From Aquila chrysaetos chrysaetos (lineage: Eukaryota > Chordata > Aves > Accipitriformes > Accipitridae), in NCBI RefSeq assembly GCF_900496995.4, contig NC_044016.1:21370932-21434931 (forward strand): a stretch of DNA of 64,000 nucleotides, written 5' to 3'. Position 1 is the stretch's first letter. Every line of letters begins with the position of its first letter. The translations under genes and the position numbers were made by a program. The notes under the pieces are model-generated. The model saw only the letters and a list, made by a program, of their open reading frames with translations. It did not search any database and was not told the DNA's origin. Shown here in pieces: positions 9,693-23,100 of the stretch.

Positions 9693-12600
9693 TTTCTGGT
9701 ACAGGGGCATTTCTGATGCCACAAAATGGTTGAAAGATGCAGGTAGGCTTTTAAGAGGACATGGCAACTGAAGTAGAGGTAGTGCCCTTACTGGGATATC
9801 AGTAGGTTTGTTCTCCACATACCCTGTATCTGCCACCCTGCAGAGACGTTCATATCTGTTCCAAGCAGACATAAAGCACTAGGTCATATTAGCAGTATTC
9901 GTTCATTTTCCATAATGCATCACTCCAGAAAAGGTCTCACACTTCTGCCTCTGGTAATTGCAGAAAACAGCCTTTTCGTTCCTGGTTAAATATGGTTTTA
10001 GTTGTTACCCATGCAGTAAATTTGCATTTAATTTCTGGAAAAATGTTGACAGAGGCTTCATTTTAAGCCAGATGACCATAGATACCTATCCTTGTGCTGG
10101 TACTTGTAGCCTAAATATAAAACTGGATTTTGCAGCATCATGTATATATATAACATTGGGTTTAGCTTTATTTTGTCCAATAGGCCAAGTGTTATCAAAA
10201 CTTAGTCTTTTGTTCCAAAGCAATCAATGACTCCTAGCAGTCTGCTGCTTTTTGTCTCTTAAGAAGATGTGTAGCAGAGAATCCCCTCGTGTTAGGATGC
10301 AGGATTTTCCAAGCTTGGAAATTAATGCTTATTAAATTTAGAAATTTCAAGGATATTTTGTGCTGGCTGCCTGAGCCTTCCAGAATGCATTGCTCCAATT
10401 AAATTACTCGTTATTAATGCGACAAGGGGAGTGTGGGTGAAGGAACGTGCCACTTGCTCCAGTTAAACAATATCCCTTTGCCATTTCTGGTCGGTGGTGT
10501 TGACTGCACAGGTGCCATTTACCTCTGCAATCATTGTCCTCAAGGAAATCTGTGCCATTAGTTATGTTTTCCTCTGCTGCACTAAGACTCCATGTCTGCT
10601 GGGAAGGGATCCAGGTGTCCCCTTTTTTATTGTGGGAAGGAAACACATAGGGGTTACTAATTTGTGACTGGGGAACTAGTTTCTGTACTGCATCACCACA
10701 CAGGGGTCTGCATCTCCATGGGCAAGATGCCAGTGGTCCCCAAATGAGCAAAGTCTTAAACCTCGTGAAGTAGGTGGGTTTGTAGCTCCTGCTCTGGGGT
10801 GCATTTCACAGATGAGAATTGCTGTCATTGGAAACTCTTTGATCCCTGCTCTGATCCTTCCCTTTCCAACTACAGGCTGCCTGTGTGGTTTGCTTATTTT
10901 CCATCCAGCCCCATAAGAGTCTATTGCTTCATCACCACAGTTATTTGTGAGGCTCCACAGAAGTTTCTGACTCAGGTTAAATTGCTTTTCTCTCTGCAGC
11001 AGCCCAGCAGGACACCCAGGGCCCTCCCTCGCATCCCCACAGAAATGAAAAGTGGATTCAGAGCTGCCCAGATGCTGTTTGACAGCCCTCGGGACATCTT
11101 GTCCAATACAACTCTGGAGCAGCAGCGACCACCCCAAGTTCCCAGAAACTGGGCCAAATCTTGGCAAATGTTTTGTTCTGCCTGAGTTTTTTGGCCCTTC
11201 ACCCCCAGAAAGGAATAAGCCACGGAAACTAATGGCTCAGAGAATTTAGCCTATCCCTACTTACAGTCCTGGGAGTCACATCCCTAAAAGCAGAAAATAG
11301 GTTTCTGTTGCAATTTGCCTTCCCCGCACCGAGCGGTTGGAGCTGACACATTCTGGTCTGGGGTGGCATCCCTTCTCCACCCAACTGTCCCCATGGACCT
11401 GGACAGACAGGGAGACAAGGCTGTTCTGGGAAGGGGCAAAAAGCCCACCACATGACTGTCTGCATCACTTAGGGGCCATCGCACGGGCTGGGGCTGACAG
11501 TGAGGCCAACGTCTGGGGGAATGTCTGCGATCCCACCTTGGGGAATGGCTGCGATCCCACATTTGGTGTGCCAGGAGCACCCTTTAGCTGGGCAACACGG
11601 ACTTATTCATCACTTTTTCATGGCACCAGGACTCCTCCGTCCGTGGGGATGGCCACCTGCCCTCTGCATGCCCTGTGCTCCTGCTCAGCACCTGAATATT
11701 TCAAACAGCTTGCTCACCCCCACCTCCCCTCCCGGCCACCCTGAGCCAACCAACCCGCTCATCCCTCTCTCCTAACCCCTGCCTGGGCTCCTCACTTGCT
11801 TACAGTAGTGTGGCTCCACCAGGCCTGTTCCCAGATCACTCTGATGCAAGCGTGGAGAGACACAAGCTCTAATTCAGTCTGGCAGCTGGGAGGTTTAACT
11901 CTCCTGAGAGCAGAGCTGAGCTTGCATGAGTAATACTTCTGGCAGCACTGCGCAGCTTGCTAGGGACCAGCAGAGCAGCCACTCGGAGCACTGTTAGGAG
12001 GTAAGCACTGGGCTAGCAGGGGGCTGCAGGGCTGCGGTGAGGGGCTGAGGTGAAGTGGGAAGCAGCTCAAGCAGAAGCAACTCAAAAATGGAAGTTAACC
12101 AATCCTCCTTTCTAAAGGCCATCAGGTCCAGAGTGGTGATGCTGAAGCCCAGGATGCAGCATCAGCAGCATCCATCCTGTGCTCTCTGGCAAGGTCAGCT
12201 GAGGGATGGTTGGGCGAGTTGAGGGTTTTGTTTTGTCTTGGACAGTTGCTGCCGGATAAACTGTGCTTAGAGAGTCATGAATAAATGATAGCGCGGCGAT
12301 GGAGCACTGCCTTCCACAGCTATTCTGTGGGGAGGGAGGAGCGCTCTTTGTTAAAGCAGTGTGGCCAGACAGGGGTTATCAGAGCCTCCCTCTGGAAGCA
12401 CGTCTATCTATCCACTAGCTATAAAGGGAGCCCCAGGTGATGAGATTTCTCACCTAGGGCACAGTTTCACCATCTATTTAAGCATGCTTTTATTATTAGT
12501 TCTCCAAGACCATCTGCCATCCCCTCCCCATTCGTAACCACATCTGCCATCTCCTTTGGGAGAGCTCTGAGCACACGCAGCTGCACACACATGGACATAA

Positions 12601-13263
12601 ATAAATACATACCAAAGCCTTATCAGCCATTCATTTGCCCAGATGAGAGCAGAGAGCTCTGCAGCCACTGAGCTGACCGGAGTTACACAAGGAGGATCTA
12701 ATTTAGAATGAAATTTTGTTGAAATATCTGGGGGCTTTGTTCATTCACTTTGTAAGCTCAAGGACTTTTAGTGCACCTTTATATCGATCACATTCTGCTT
12801 TTGGAAGTGAATGCCCCGGCCAAGAGCAGGGTGAGTTATGTGTGATCCCCATTTAAAGAATTAATTGATCCCCTTGTCCAATATCCTACACATCAGACAC
12901 ACAGCAGTGAACGACAGAAGGAGCTAGAAACTGCCCTGTCCACTGTGGGACTATGGGCAACAGGGGGAATCGTGGGTCTCAGGGAGGGCATTAGCTGGCA
13001 ACTTGCTGACCACCTACCACACGCAGACAAACCTGATCTGCTCTGGATTGACATGTTGGGTCCTGTAAAGTTATGGGAGAGCACAGCAGAAGGACGAGAG
13101 GCATCCAGCACGGGCTGCAAGGAGGACAAGTCCAACTGGAAAAAATCCCTTACTGCAAAAGCAAGCAGGTACCCAGAGCAGCATCCTTGGAGAGATTCAT
13201 TGACCCTGTGATTTCAGCCAAACTTACCACAAGAGGGCAGCCAGCGTTTTCTAGGCTGATTCC

Positions 13264-13299
13264 GCCACCCCCCCCCCCCCACCCCCCCCCAAAAAAAAT
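13264..13299 (+). repeat. Poly-C / poly-A simple tract
   Basis: Runs of C interrupted by single A are followed by eight A. It is a homopolymer-type simple sequence with no other feature. Confidence 0.85.
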
Positions 13300-14517
13300 G
13301 GGTACCTGAGGAGGACCTGCTTTGCCCTGGCCTGTTAGAAAGCTGAGCCTTGCTTCTGGGCATTGAAGCTTTCAAAGACATGTTCCTGCTTCACTCTGTT
13401 AGGCCAGAAAGTGAAGTGACCCAGTTTGGTGCACCATAGAGCTGATCTGCTGTCAGATATATGGAACAGCAGTCAGAGGAGAGAGCCTGTCATCTTCCCT
13501 GCAGCTTTACTCACTTTCCCAGGGCCTCTGCTCCCAGTCAAGAGCCAAGCACACATGGCTTTTCGGCTGAGCTCCCTGAGCTGGAGCTGGAGCCCCAGGT
13601 GGAGGTCTGGGTTGCTGTTCGTGGCGCCCAGAGACATCTCTGGTGTGGAAAAATGCAGTGGGAGCTTCCTCAGATGGGGATCTAGCACCTTTCTAATGGG
13701 GTCAGTACTTCTGTTGCAGGGGATGGTGGGAAAGGGCTGCATCGCCAGGGAACAGGGCAGCCCAGTGCTCACATGGGACCAAAGCTGTGTGGTGGACAGT
13801 GCGTGGGGGAACCTAGCACCAGTCACATTGCCTGGTGTGTATTCCTGTGGCAATAACTGCTTGTAACAATTTTGGGTAACCTAGGTTGCTTAAACATGGC
13901 AGAGGACCACAGCTGGGAATTAAAGTAACATTATTTTTCCTCTGGCCAGACACTCCATAAACTCCCTTTTGCCATCTCTCTCAGCCGCATCTCACCCAGT
14001 TACAGCTTGAGGAACAGTGGAGAAGATGCTGGTGCCAGGCCAGGCTGCAACTAAGGTGGGCAGAGCTTGGGTTCAAGAAGTCAGGTGCAGAAAGCTGGGT
14101 TTCACTTAGGAAATGAGGGCTGTATTTGGGGACAGGACATTATCAGGGACAGTACCGGGGCTCACAGGTCGCCTGGGGAGTCCTTCCCATGCCCAGGCTC
14201 TGCCCTGATGCTCCTGGCAGCACAGTGTGGTGGGAGGGAGAGCCGTCCTGAGCCGAGTTTCCTGCCAGAGGGGTTGAGTAGCGCTGGGTGCCTTCGAGTA
14301 GCGTGTGTTGACACTGACCTCTAGTGGGAACGGATCCCTTCCTCTTTAGTTTTTCCCTGCAATTTTAATCGTTTTAAGTGACAGATCTTAAGGGGGACTG
14401 GAGAGAGCCCAGAATTAAAGTTTCAGGTTTAAAATCCTCAAAAGCAAATCAGAACATCAAGATTGGCCTCATCTTACATTTAAATGTTTTTACTCCATCT
14501 ACCACTACCTGCCAATA

Positions 14518-14576
14518 CATTATATAGAGATATTATATATATGAGTGTGCATGTGCATATGTATATCTCTCTATAT
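14518..14576 (+). repeat. AT-rich TATA/TGTG simple repeat
   Basis: An alternating purine-pyrimidine stretch of TATATA, TGTGCATGTGCATATG and TATATCTC words. It is low-complexity sequence that could melt easily or form Z-type DNA. No gene is associated. Confidence 0.75.
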
Positions 14577-17009
14577 TTAAAGTCTCTGAAAATAATGTAA
14601 GTCCAAAACCCGCACAGCCAGGCAGAAAAGCTCTCTGTTAGGAAGTCAGTATGAAACGGAGCCCAAGGCTTGCTGAATGAGTGACAGAAGGCAAATAACA
14701 GGGCAGAGCGGCCAAGGTCATCTTTCAGACTTTCCAGTCAAATTGTCCAAAGGGTTAGTATAAGCACACCCAAGCAGAAGAGAGGTGGCAAGGAGATGGT
14801 GCCTGAGGTGTGTATTAGTGGGTGTAGCTGGAAGGTCAGAGCACAGAGTGGCTGGACCTCTGTGCCTGGGTGGCATAGCTGATTTTAATGGGGAGTGCCT
14901 GGTCTCCACAGCTCAGCTGAAGCAGATCACTGCAACACAGCCCTGGGAGAGCACTAGCCAGCTCAAGAACTTTCAAGGCTCACCTCAGGGAAGCTGCAAG
15001 ATCACTAGCTCCAGCTAAGCTCCCATCAGCAGCACAGGAAGGCCACCTTCAGGGGCTGCTTGGTAGCCAGAGGTGTAGTGGGACTGGACTGTAGAGTCCC
15101 AAGTGGTGGATCTCAAGTTGCCTCCCTGCAGAGCTGGTCCAGGGCTTATTAGCTCAGGCTTTGTGCTTTTCCTGAATCGCTCCTGGACCTGTGCTAGCTC
15201 TGGAAGCTGGTTCCACGCCTATGCCCCAACTGGCACAGAACATCGCAAGATAATCAAGGGGTGACTGCCACTTGCTGCAAAGCCAAGCAGCAACTAATTC
15301 ACAGAGAAGCAAAATCTTTGTGCATCGCCATGCAGGTTTGTGCTGATTTGACCAAAGTGGGTTTCTCCCAATACCTGATTTTATCCATGCAAAGCGTATA
15401 AGGAACCATTCCATGATGAGGCTGCATCTCTAGTAACATCTAGTATGTTACTAGAGAAAAAGGCAAAGGCATTTTGGAAGGTATTTGATGGATAACCTAG
15501 TAGCAGTTGGGTACAGAAAGCTGAAAGAGTAGAAATTCTGGGTGGAGGGTCAGGAACATCAGCTGTGGATGCACATGGAGCTGGCATGCAGCCACTGCCA
15601 GGATGTGAGAGGAAGTGACATGAATATATGGCCCAGATCCCTGCCCTGTGTTGGACAGAGCTGCTAAGATGTGGGAGAAGCTCCTTTCCATTAGCAGTTG
15701 TAGTCTTGCAGCCAGGCAGTGCCAGGGACACAACTGGAGATACTGAAACAGATCCCGAGTGTGGGAGGAAAACTTGTGACTCAGTTATTGATGCCAACAG
15801 AGACTTCCCCTGCCTGCCTCCTGCTGCCCTCACACCCCAAAACCTTTCTTCCTGCCTGGTCAGAGGCACTTTTCGTGGGTAGCTCGCCTGCAGCAAGGCT
15901 GTGATTAAAGGCCTGGCGGCCAGTGCTGGGGGAGTGACGCAAATCTGAAGCGGCAGCTGCAGCGCAGGAGGGGGAAGTCATTGGTGTTTTGCATGTGGTT
16001 TTTGTGAACTTGGTCCTGTACCCACCACCAAGTTCTTCCCAGGTGAGCTCCCTTGCAGGTGTGTGGCACGAATAGATCCTTTCCCTCCTGCTGGGCTGAA
16101 CTGTAAAGATGGGCACCCTGTGGAGGTGGAGAGGCCAAGCAATAAAAGCAACAAGCAAAACTGATTTTAAAGCATCACCTGCATTCAGAGTTATCTAGGT
16201 TGTCTTCTGAGGAAAGCCCACTGCTTGGGACACTGGGAAGTAACTAGATAGCATCTGCGCAGATCCATGAGGAACACAACTGGATAGGTTTGGTCTTGGA
16301 AGGAGAGCACTGAAACGCAGCCTGGTCAACCATTCACAGGCAGAGAGCTGGGCCTTCAGCTTTGATCTGTGTGCCTGGGTTGCTCTTGTGCGAGCCCTGG
16401 CAGCCACTCTGGGCTTTGGGCTTTCTATTCGCAACGCAGAAAAGCGGTGGGAAGCAGCTGGACCAAGTGACTTGTACAGCCAACTGTAGCGACCACCTGG
16501 CCTTTCCCTTTGCCTATACAGGCAGGACAGACAAGAACGTGTCTCCGTGGGTGAAACGGGTTAAACCACGCACACGGGAAAAGCAAGCGTCTCGTTCGCA
16601 CCTATCTGTGCTACCAGTAAGTGATATCCACCATACCGTTTCCCTCAGAGCCTGAGGCTCCAGTCAGCACCTGCGCACGCAACAGTATCCTCACCCCCAC
16701 ACCGCCCAGCTTGACAGGGTCCCTCTCCCACCCCTGGTGAACCTGCCTGCTATTTAAAGAACCCAGACAAACAGGGCAGGGGAGGAGGCAGGTCCAGGGC
16801 ACGCTGGCACGGACTGCCCGGCGTAGGGAAGGACGGTGTGGCCACCTCCCCTGCGCACCCCGGGCTGCCGGCCCTCGCCCACGCGTGCCGTGCCCACGGG
16901 TGGGTTTTCTCCCTCCTACCGCTCCTGCGCCGCCCCCGGACAAAGCGGGCGGGGAGACGCAGCCCCCCGTTTGGGGGGTGCCGGGGCAGCGCGGCGGGGC
17001 GGCGGCGGG

Positions 17010-17019
17010 GGGGAATCCC
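17010..17019 (+). promoter_or_regulatory. NFKBIE: NF-kappa-B site in NFKBIE promoter
   Basis: GGGGAATCCC fits the GGGRNWYYCC consensus exactly. It lies 166 bases upstream of the NFKBIE ATG and 33 bases from a perfect AP-1 site. Confidence 0.65.
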
Positions 17020-17042
17020 GGGCAGGCGGGGCCGGGCGCGGC

Positions 17043-17049
17043 TGAGTCA
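17043..17049 (+). promoter_or_regulatory. NFKBIE: AP-1 (TRE) element in NFKBIE promoter
   Basis: TGAGTCA is a perfect TPA-response element. It is close to the kappa-B site and just upstream of the coding start, a pairing typical of inflammatory-response promoters. Confidence 0.55.
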
Positions 17050-17127
17050 GTGCGGGCAGGGGCAGGAGGAGGAGGAGCCGCGGAGCCTTAGCCTCCGCGC
17101 CGGCCGCCGCTCGGTGGCTTTCCGGCC

Positions 17128-17181
17128 ATGAGCCCCCCGGCGCCGGGGCCGGGGCCGGGGCGGGCGGGCGGCGGGCGCTGA
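17128..17181 (+). CDS. Upstream ORF in NFKBIE 5' leader (17 codons)
   Basis: An ATG at 17128 in a reasonable context (G at -3) opens a 17-codon frame rich in Pro, Gly and Arg. It closes with TGA at 17179-17181. Only three bases (GCG) separate that stop from the NFKBIE start at 17185, and the two frames differ. If the transcript begins upstream of 17128, ribosomes would meet this ORF first, and main-protein synthesis would need leaky scanning or very short-range reinitiation. Expression is not shown by sequence alone. Confidence 0.4.
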   Translation: MSPPAPGPGPGRAGGGR

Positions 17182-17184
17182 GCG

Positions 17185-20100
17185 ATGTCGCGGGCGGCGG
17201 GCGGCGAGTGCCGCAAGGAGGCGGCGGGCTGGGAGGGCGAGGACGGGCAGTGCGACTCGGGCATCGAGTCGCTGCGCTCGCTGCCGGGCGGGCGGGAGAC
17301 CCCCGCCGCCGCCGAGATCCCCCCGGCCGCCGCCGCAGAGACCCTCGCCGAGACCGCCGCCGAGGAGCGGCTCGACTCCAGCTACGGCTCCGGCGCCCTG
17401 CCTGAGCCTCTGCCCGGGCTGCCGGCCGCCTGCCGCGCCGAGGAGCCGCCGCCGCCGCCCGAGGGGCTCAGCCGGCAGCAGCTGGAGGCGCTCACCTACG
17501 TCTCGGAGGACGGAGACACGTGAGTGACCGCGGCCCCTTGCCCTCCCCACCTTCCCGGGGGCGGCTTGTGAGCGCCGGCCTCCCCCGCCCCAGCCCCGGG
17601 CTTGGCCCCTCGCAGCCGGCCGGCAGCCGGGAGCCGGTGCCTGGAGATAAGCCGGGCTTTGTCTGCAGTGGTCCCCAGCCCTCTCCCGAGGAGCGCCTGC
17701 TCAGCCGGGCTGTGAAGGACTCCTCGAGCCCCCATCCTGAGAGCCTCTCGCCTTGCGCTGTGCGTGGATGCTTGGCACCCTGGCGTGGGTTTAGGTGGGC
17801 GACCGGTGGGGCACCCAAGCTGGGTCCAGTAGAGTGAGCAGGGAGAGGCAGCCCCGGCAACGTGGCACAGAACAGACCCGCCACAGGAAGCCAACTTCCA
17901 CTTGCTATGGGGCCACTAGCAACTAGAAGGTGGTGTGGAAGCAAACCAAGCCCCCCCGCTGTCTCTTCCCCAGAGAATGCAACATTTCCTCCGCAATGGG
18001 GAAGGCTTGGCTGCGTAAGATGGTGTGTAAGCAAGACCCAAAACAAGATTGGCTACGCAGGGCAAGACCCTGAGATGGCTGTGTTAGGGCCACAGATGCT
18101 GCTCAATCAAGCAACCGAAGAACTATTTGTTCTCAGGTGGAAATCGCCTTGCTTTGCCAACCCACCTGCACAGCCACAGCTTTCAGCACAGTTTTGACGC
18201 ATGCCTTGCTATGGGGCTGCCCTCCTGAGCCTCTGTGACGGAGACAAGTGTTTCTCTTAATGGGGGGGGGGCTTCCCACATCCGTAATGCCCTCTCAGGG
18301 GCAGAGGTATCACACTGGAGTTATTTAGTTTGGCTTCTGGTAACTGCCGTCAGCTAATCACGGCTCTTTCCTGTCGTACATTCCTTCGATGGAAGGTTTT
18401 CATCATGAGTGCACACACAGAGAATGAGTGAAGTGTGCCAGCAGCTGAGAAGGGCATGCTTTGCCCCAAACCCAGGCTGGAGTTTAATACTGAGTAATGG
18501 TGCAAGAGGAAGAGAAACTAAGAGGCACTGACACGAGCAAGCAAATGTCTTCAGTAGCGGGAGCAGCAAGGAGGCTCTGTCCTTGCCTGGCAGAACGCAT
18601 CTGGTTCTGAAGCTGAAGATGAGCTGGGAGCCAGCCTGAGTGTTTACTTCTCTGTTAGAAAGGAGCCTGTGCATCTGCTAATTAGTTCATTAATGCTCAC
18701 TGTGGGATCTGCTCCAAGGATTGGTTGGAAGTCTCATGGCAAGCGAGGTTACACTAAACCCAGCCTCCCACGCTCCCCAGCTGGGCGCCTGGGTAGTGCT
18801 TTCTAGACCTGTCCTATCTACAGGCTGGCTCTGGGACTCCTTGGCATGGAGGAGCTTTGCTGCCTTTCCCAGCTGTAATGCTAGAGCCAAGGTGCCCACA
18901 GAGCGAGCTAGGGGTCTTTTAAGCAGAGCTGTAGAAGTAACACCTCAGAAAAGCCCCCCGGGCTAGTCCGTCACAGTATGCCCAGGGCTCCCTGCTCGCT
19001 GTTGTTTAGTAAGCCCAGTAGATGCAGCTGCTTGGAGACACTTTTGCAGCTTGGGGCTGTCTTGTAAGGTGGCTGAGCCCTTTGCTTGTCAGACTTGCTT
19101 GGCCAGAGCCTAACTCAAGAATCTCATTAACTAAGGAAACATTAATCGGTGGTGCCTTGGTTACTGTAGGCAGGAGAGGCTCTCCAAATGGTTGCAGTTG
19201 CTCTTCTGTTTTCTCTCACTCACAGTGCAGTTCAGAACAGGAAATCTGTAAAGAGCGAGGGAGGGAGCAAAAAATCTGCTGGTGGTGCAGCTCATACAGC
19301 TCCGGGCTGGCCATGTCCGCGCAGGAGCTGGCTTTCCTGGGATCCGCTCCCAGCACTGGGAAAAAAACTTTTTGTGGTTAGAGCGGCAAGGCTGTGGATT
19401 TCTGCCTCTGCTAGTCCTGTCTCTCCTCCTGACCCTGCGGCAGAGGTAGGCGGCATTTATATTTAGAAATGCTGAACATTCACTGCTGGGTAGATGCAAA
19501 CGGGGACTGTGAGCACCCAGAGACTCATTGAGCTGCCACCAGTTTTGTATGCAAAAACGAGTTGGGGCTGACAGTAATACTAAAGTCTATGGAGCAATTG
19601 CTCATCTGGTGACAGAAGGTCCCCAGAGAAAAGGGATCAGATGGCCACAGGCTGCATCCCTTTTATCCAGCCAGACAAAACCATTGGCTTCTTTGCCTTC
19701 TTTTCATCTCCATCAGCGGCACATTTCCTTGTGTGCCTTGCTTGAATGTCTGCCACAAAACAGCTCCAGGCCAAGAATTAAAATCATACTACCATTATAT
19801 TTCAGAAGACTTGGGCAACAACACTTTCCTGTAATTGTAATTCTGAAAATATAAAAAGTTCAGGGGTTTTGGCCAAGTAGTTCCTGTTTCCCCAGATGCC
19901 CTGGCTGGTACCGAGCAGAGAGGAGCACCGGGCTTGCACAAAGGGAGCTGGCAAAAGTCTTTGCTCTCCATCTGACAAAAATCTTGGCTGTCCATATCTC
20001 CCCAAGGCTCACCCACCCGTGCCACCTCAAGGTGTGCCTGCGAGGGGGCTGTGTTTGTCAGCCTGGTGCTTGTGGGGGAAGTATAGGAGGTGGAGGCAGA

Positions 20101-23100
20101 GGCGAGGAGCACGTGCTTGGGCAGTTGGAGCATCAGCAGGATCCTCCTTGGATGCCTTCCTGCCCGCCTCTGCGGGAGAGGAGCGTTAACCCGGGCAGGG
20201 TGAAGCAATGGGGCTAAAACTGCCTCTTCCCACACTCAAAATTAGAAGGGGTCCCACTTCTGCAGGAAGGAAATTGGCCAACAGGGGAGATGTGGGTGTG
20301 ATGGCCAGTGAAATGTGTGGGTGCTGTCTTCCAAGAATCATTTGCCCAAGCATCAGCCCCCCCACCCCGACGCTTCCCCAGTGCCACTGGCAGTCCCTCT
20401 GCCTCGGGGACGTCAGAGCTGCAGTAATCGGGCACCGGCACATCAGTCCCCGAGAGAGAGCAGCAGAGCTGGCACGGCAGTAGAGGTCAAGGATGAGGAA
20501 CAGGGCGACAGGCAGAAGATGGTGGGTGCACTTAGGGCATTGATACACATCCTGCTTATTCCACAGCCGGGTAGAGAGCAAGCCCTGTGCACTCAAGCTC
20601 AAGCAGTTTCCTCCAAGCATCCATCTTTTCCTTGTGAACCAAGCGGTCTCCTCCAAGCATCTGTGTCTTCCTTGTAAACTAGCTCTTTTTCTGCTGAATT
20701 GAGTCCCAATGGAACTGCTCTGCATGGAAATGAAGAGAGGGGCTTTCCAGCTGCAGGCATGGCTAGGTCAGAGCAGGCTTCAGGCAGCTTTGTCGCTGTG
20801 CTCCAGCCTCCAGACAAGCCCAACCTTTGTTAGGATTCACTGAGGAAACCCCCTCCTTCCTGGCCTCACCAGGCAGATGCATGAGTCCAGTGTCCTGGGA
20901 AAGGGGTGGGTGTGGGACCAGCTCCTTTGGGGTGGGATGGGGTGTGATGGGATCGCCTGTTGCATTCCAGCACAAGGGAAAACCTCCCCATTCGCATGGG
21001 CTTATGGCAGCCTCTGCCAACTCTGGAGAGGCAGAGTTGATTCATCAGTGTGGGAACTCAGGCAGAGCTTCCTCTCTCTAGGACTATATATTGTGCCTTA
21101 AACTTAAAAACATGCTTCCCTTTTTGCCCATGCTAGTCCTGGGGCCACACACCAGTTTATGCTGTCAGTACCTGATGCCACGGTGACGGGGCCCTTGGGC
21201 AGCTGAGTAGAGCATGTGTAGTCTTACTCTGGGCCCTCTGGCCATGCTGTGCTGTGAAAGGCTGGGGGCTGCACCTCCGCGGGAGGGTGGCTGTCTTCTC
21301 TACTGGGCTCCATATGCAAAGCAGTGTGGCTCCTCTGCAGGGGTGAAGGTCGGGGGACCCCAGCTCAATCACAGGAGAGAGATCTTGGCCTCCTTCAGAT
21401 GGAAAATGGGACCGAGTGATTTTGGTCGAGTGCCTGTTTCGGGGAGGGAGGGGAGTGGAGGAAGCCTGACTTCCTCCTTCCCCCAGAGACAAGTGCTGCC
21501 CCATCTGCTGATAAGAAATCACGTGCCAGTGACTTGTGGGTTGAGATGCCTTAACAAGGGCTCTGGGACAGTTAATAGAGTAAAATTGGGGCCCCACGGG
21601 AGCTGATGTTCTGAGCTCTCCTCCACATGATGGTAGCAAAGGGGCCTTCCCCACTGAGCCCTCGCCTGCGTGGGTAGGCGTTGAGTGCAAAGGCTCGTAT
21701 AGCAGGGCCAAGAGCCACTTCTAACCGTTCACTGGCGTGCGCCAGTCATAACCCTCCCATCTCATGTAGGCCTGTGCTAGAGCTCTTCCCTGTGCAGGGG
21801 AATAGAGGTTGTCCCCATGCAGGCTGCCTGCTCCAGCGTGGCTGCTTGCTTGGCGCTTGCCCTGCTGAACACCTGTACTGGAGTGTGCGTGCCTGGGGGA
21901 ACGCTCGGCACGTGACAGCAAAGGGAAATGGCTGTGAAAGAATTAAAAAGAAGGAGAGGACTGGAGAGACACAGTTTTAGGAGAAGGATTAAAGAAGTCC
22001 CATGCAGAGAGCACGCCTGGTTGCTTGTTGGGCTGGGACTCCCGCTGCTCAGCTGGGCTGGGCTGTTGCTGGCTGCCCAGCAGTGGGATGGCCATAGTTA
22101 ATGGGAAGCAGGGATGCTCTTGGTTTTTCCAGAGGGGCTTTGGGAAGCTCCTTGCCTGATTGCCAGGGGAGTTTGAGTCCATCCCGGGTTGTTCCCTAGC
22201 ACACCGCTGTTGTGAGGCAGAGAAGAAAATGAGTCCTAACGTGGGGCTGGCCGGAGGGAGGAGGTAACCTGCTGTGTCCAGCTCCCTGTGCTGGACTCTC
22301 AGCTCTTCCTCTGTGCATGCTCAGGAGTTCGGTGAGCAAGGGCGGGCTTGGTGCCCCCCCAAGCAAGGGCAGGCAGCTCTGCACAGTCTTCTTAGGATGC
22401 CCCAGAAGTTGCTGGCTGCCACAGGAGTCACACACGTACAGCCTTGGTATAAGGCGGGTAAGTCCTGGCAGCCCTCTGAGATCATGCAGGCAAGAAGAGA
22501 TTTTTTTTTCCCTGCTTGGATGACTTCAGCCTGGCCTGGAGGAAGTTTCTTCAGACTTTCCGCCTGCATAGGTTTGCCTTGGAGCTGGGGAGAGGCACAG
22601 GGAACTTCAGCACAGAGGAAGGGAAAGAATGTCTGGAAATTTCCATGTCCTGGGATGCAGAAGCCTGTTGCCTGGCTGTAACAGATCAGTCGAGGTGGGG
22701 AGGGCTTCAGGTCCTTGCATTCTGCAGGCAGGTTTGGCTGCTGCTGGGAAAGGGTTGAGCTCAGCTAAATTAACAAAGAAAGTTTTGATGTTTATTGGTG
22801 TGGGTTTTTTTTAATACAATGTGGATAAAAGACAAGTCAGACGTGACTGTGTAGGAAGAGAGGCTGTGGGGTCTGAGCTGTGAGAGTGGTTACTGGGCAC
22901 CTCTCAGTGAGCTGCCTGGGATGCTCTCTGCATCCTGGAGATGGGAAGCCCCTCTGATTGGGGCAGATGCAGGGCTGAAGGGGGGCACTGAGATATCCTA
23001 GACCCATGGCTGGTGCCTCGTTAAAAGAAAATCCTGAGGCAGTGAGGATACTTGCAGGGCTGTGAAGGATTGCTAGGGTGTGTTGTACAGCCTCTGGCAA

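Larger units (their letters stand above)
9693..16740. other. Intergenic region upstream of NFKBIE
   Basis: About 7 kb with no supported gene. The longest frames here (for example the minus-strand frame at 10676-11167) show no family resemblance, no splice-linked partner and no conserved start context. Low-complexity tracts include a C-run/A-run at 13264-13299, an AT-rich TATATA stretch at 14518-14576, and a 24-base near-duplication around 11516-11563. Some scattered AT-rich stretches may be very old repeat remnants that I cannot assign. Confidence 0.5.
16750..17184 (+). promoter_or_regulatory. NFKBIE: NFKBIE promoter and 5' UTR (CpG island to about 17600)
   Basis: CpG-rich sequence runs directly upstream of the NFKBIE start codon and into its first exon. 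It contains a consensus NF-kappa-B site, GGGGAATCCC at 17010-17019. A perfect AP-1 element, TGAGTCA at 17043-17049, lies 140 bases before the start codon. A TATTTAAA word at 16751-16758 is a possible but distant TATA-like element. A 17-codon upstream ORF ends three bases before the main ATG. I-kappa-B genes are known NF-kappa-B targets, so the kappa-B site fits feedback control; binding here is inferred. Confidence 0.72.

Noticed and set aside
10676-11167. 163-codon minus-strand ORF upstream of NFKBIE
   Set aside because: No recognisable domain, no splice-linked neighbour and ordinary intergenic composition.
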